Source of the DNA: Rebecca billardiae RCC1528
Lineage: Eukaryota; Haptophyta
Reading direction: 5' to 3'
Assembly (NCBI GenBank): GCA_965240325.2
Contig: OZ251226.1
Coordinates: 3,348,001-3,412,000 of the forward strand
DNA: 64,000 bases
Shown in pieces: positions 62,114-64,000 of the stretch. Made by a program: the position numbers and the translations under genes. A model generated the notes under the pieces. It saw only the letters and a program-made list of their open reading frames with translations. It made no database searches and was not told the origin of the DNA. Position 1 is the stretch's first letter; every line of letters starts with the position of its first letter.

Positions 62114-64000
62114 CGCAGCCCCGAGCTCGCCGCGGCCGGCTGGCTCTCCGCGCTCGGCCGTGCGCAGCTGGCGCAGCTGCGCGCGCCGCGCGCCGCCGCC
62201 GCCGCCCCTGCCACCTGCGCCGCGCCGCCCGCCGCCGCCGCCGCCCCTGCCGCCGCCGCCGCGCCGCCCGCCGCCCTCGCCGTGTGCGGCCGGCCGCTGC
62301 CCGAGGCGTTCGCGCGCGCCCTCGAGCGCGAGTGCGCGTCCGAGGCGCAGCGCGCGCGGCGGGCGCGGCGGCACGCGCTGGTCGCCACGCTGCGCGCGCC
62401 GCACAACGAGCGCACGCCGAGCGTGGGCGCCGTGCGGCGCGCGGCCGCCGCGGCGGAGGGCCTCGCGCCGCCGCGTGGCGTGAGCGGCGTGGTGGTGCGG
62501 GCGCGCGCGCCGCCCGCCTTCGCCTTCGAGCTGACGGCGCAGCCCGAGGCGGACGGCCGCGCGGCGCTGCTGTATCTGCACGAGGCGGTGCGCGTCGCGC
62601 AGGCGGCCGCGGCCGCGCCGCGCCAGCCGCGCGCGCCGCCGCGCGACGCGGTGCGCGCCGCCTCCCAGCAAGCAGCGGCGGCGGCGGCGGCAGCGCCCGC
62701 CGCCGCGCCGCCCTCGGCACCCACGCCGCCGCACCACCACCACCACCCCCCGCCGCCGCTGCCGTGCCTCACCGTCGGGCTGCTGGGCGACGTGGCGCAC
62801 GGCAAGTCTGCGCTGTGTGCGGCGCTGACGGCCGAGAGGACGCAGCGCCACTCGGCCGAGCGGCGCGCGCACGGCGCGACGCTCAAGCTCGGGTACGCGA
62901 GCGCGCGGCTGCACGCGTGCGCGTGCGCGTGCGCGCGCTGCGGGCCGCGCGGCGGCGGCGGCGGCGGCGCGGACGACGACGACGCCGCTTGCGCGCGCGA
63001 CGCGGCGGCCGTGCCGCGCGCGGCCGTGCCGCGCGCGGCCGAGGCGGGCGCGGCCGAGGCGGGCTTGGCCCCTACTCCTACTCCTACTCCTACTCCTACT
63101 CCTACTCCTACGCCTACGCCTACGCCTACTCGTACTCCGTGCACCTGCCACTTCGCCACATGCGCCGAGCTCGCCCCCGCCCCGCCGGCGTGCCCCGCGT
63201 GCGCCCGCCCGATGCGCGCGCATCGCCAGCTCTGCCTCGTCGACAGCCCGGGCCACGCGCGACTAGGCGGCGTGGCGGTGCGCGCGTGCGGTGCGCTGGA
63301 CGGCGCAATTCTCGTCGCGAGTGCGACGCAGCCGTGTCCGAGCGCGCAGGCGCGCGCGCACCTCGCGGCGCTCGACGCCGCGGCGCAGCTCGCGCCCGGG
63401 CAGCTCGCCATCGTGCAGACCAAGGCCGACCGCCTCGCGTGCGCCGCGCGCGCGCGCGGCGCGGCCGACGCCGAGGCGGGCGCTGCGGCTGTGGCGCACG
63501 CGCTCGGCGCGCACGCGGCGAGCGCGCGCGCGGCGCTCGGCGCGAGCCGGCTCGGGCGCGCGGCGCCGATCATCCCGGCGGCGGCGCTGCTCGGCATCGG
63601 CCTCGACGCGCTCGCGCGCTGGCTCGCGCTCCTCCCCGCACCGCCGCCTCCGCCACACCTCGACCAGAGCGGCGACACCCTCGGCGGCGCCAGCGGCCCC
63701 GCGCCTCCGCCGCTGCTGCGCGCGCTGCGCTCCTTCGACGTGAACCGGCCGGGCGCGCGCGCGGCGCGGCTGGCGGGCGGCGTGCTGGGCGGCGTGGTGG
63801 AGGGCGGGGCGGTGCGCGAGGGAGACGCGCTGGAGGTGCGGCCGGGGCTCGCCGTGCGCGCGGCGGGCACCACGCCCGCCGGCGCGCCGCTCGCCGTCCG
63901 GCCGCTGCGCGCCACCGTCGAGGGCGCGGCGCGCGGCGGCGCGCGCGCGCGCGCCGCGGAGGGCGGCGGGCTGTGGGCCGTGCGCACGACGCTGTGCCCC
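61286..64000 (+). CDS. eIF2-alpha/eIF2-gamma fusion-like translation GTPase, partial
   Basis: One open frame of over 900 codons running off the window; the true start is not seen. The C-terminal part is eIF2-gamma: CLTVGLLGDVAHGKSAL (P-loop), HGATLKLGYASARL (switch I), a Cys knuckle (HACACACARCG; PCTCHFATC, ACPAC), LCLVDSPGHARL (switch II), VQTKADRL (G4) and LRSFDVNRPG (domain 2). The preceding 500 residues follow the order of eIF2-alpha: an S1-like VLVRTARVDADGGVWGALPE, a helical part (VERAAAACGIDRVHARRLAL, YPHYEGHASGAEQAEAL), acidic linkers, and VVVRARAPPAFAFEL like the alpha C-terminal domain. eIF2 brings initiator Met-tRNA to the ribosome; normally alpha and gamma are separate proteins. 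The gamma assignment is firm, the alpha one moderate. Confidence 0.7.
62081..62113 (+). repeat. (GAC)n poly-Asp tract
   Basis: Eleven consecutive Asp codons within the linker of the eIF2-fusion gene. Confidence 0.95.
63070..63135 (+). repeat. (CCTACT)n hexamer repeat encoding Pro-Thr
   Basis: About eleven copies of a 6-bp unit in frame, inserted between the two Cys clusters of the eIF2-gamma zinc knuckle. Confidence 0.95.

Overview
This looks like nuclear DNA from a very GC-rich, intron-containing, flagellated protist. A haptophyte or related alga is my best guess, but the sequence does not prove it. The evidence for a eukaryote is spliceosomal introns, eIF2, a SSU-processome factor (RRP36), a cilium-type WD protein (WDR93/CFAP297-like), a mitochondrial TOM22, a FAM210 protein and a FANCD2-like protein. 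Gene bodies are extremely GC- and Ala/Arg-codon-rich. As a result all six frames stay open for kilobases, and many long ORFs, especially antisense ones, are artefacts. Host introns are short (106-225 bp) and nearly all start GTGCG.

Layout. 1-5.6 kb is a mobile-element landing zone. It holds a 4.1-kb transposon with perfect 39-bp terminal repeats and TA target duplication, carrying an unrecognised Pro-rich ORF. 5.6-8.9 kb holds a SPRY-like protein and a double-module PRMT7/9-like arginine methyltransferase. 9.0-11.2 kb contains two tandem long-inverted-repeat elements, each flanked by the same 9-bp duplication (Mutator-like), inserted in the region between the PRMT gene and a divergent gene. 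12.8-14.8 kb: an ankyrin protein and a secreted At4g14100-like protein. 15.9-22.7 kb: a DUF6817-2OG oxygenase fusion, WDR93-like and RRP36. 23.0-24.9 kb: a 1.9-kb DNA transposon. 25.2-34.1 kb: a PfkB sugar kinase head-to-head with a giant ARM/IQ/poly-Ala protein. 34.4-35.9 kb: a pogo-like transposase remnant. 38.4 kb: TOM22. 41.0-43.0 kb: a further transposon. 43.4-46.9 kb: an ARM-fold protein and a polytopic membrane protein with a TIR-like cytosolic domain. 47.4-49.9 kb: a MITE, a 226-bp TA microsatellite and the C-terminus of a non-LTR-type retroelement. 50.1-56.8 kb: FAM210 head-to-head with a 2-kaa FANCD2-like protein. 57.7-60.6 kb: a hemerythrin-domain protein and a putative O-fucosyltransferase-like protein. 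61.3 kb to the end: an open reading frame that appears to fuse eIF2-alpha-like domains to an eIF2-gamma GTPase, cut by the window edge.

The genes do not form one pathway. The recurring organisation is head-to-head pairs sharing very short intergenic regions (94-276 bp), with repeats and transposons filling the few longer gaps. The most unusual item is the eIF2 alpha-gamma fusion at the right end. The best-documented structural novelty is the tandem double insertion at 9009-11217.
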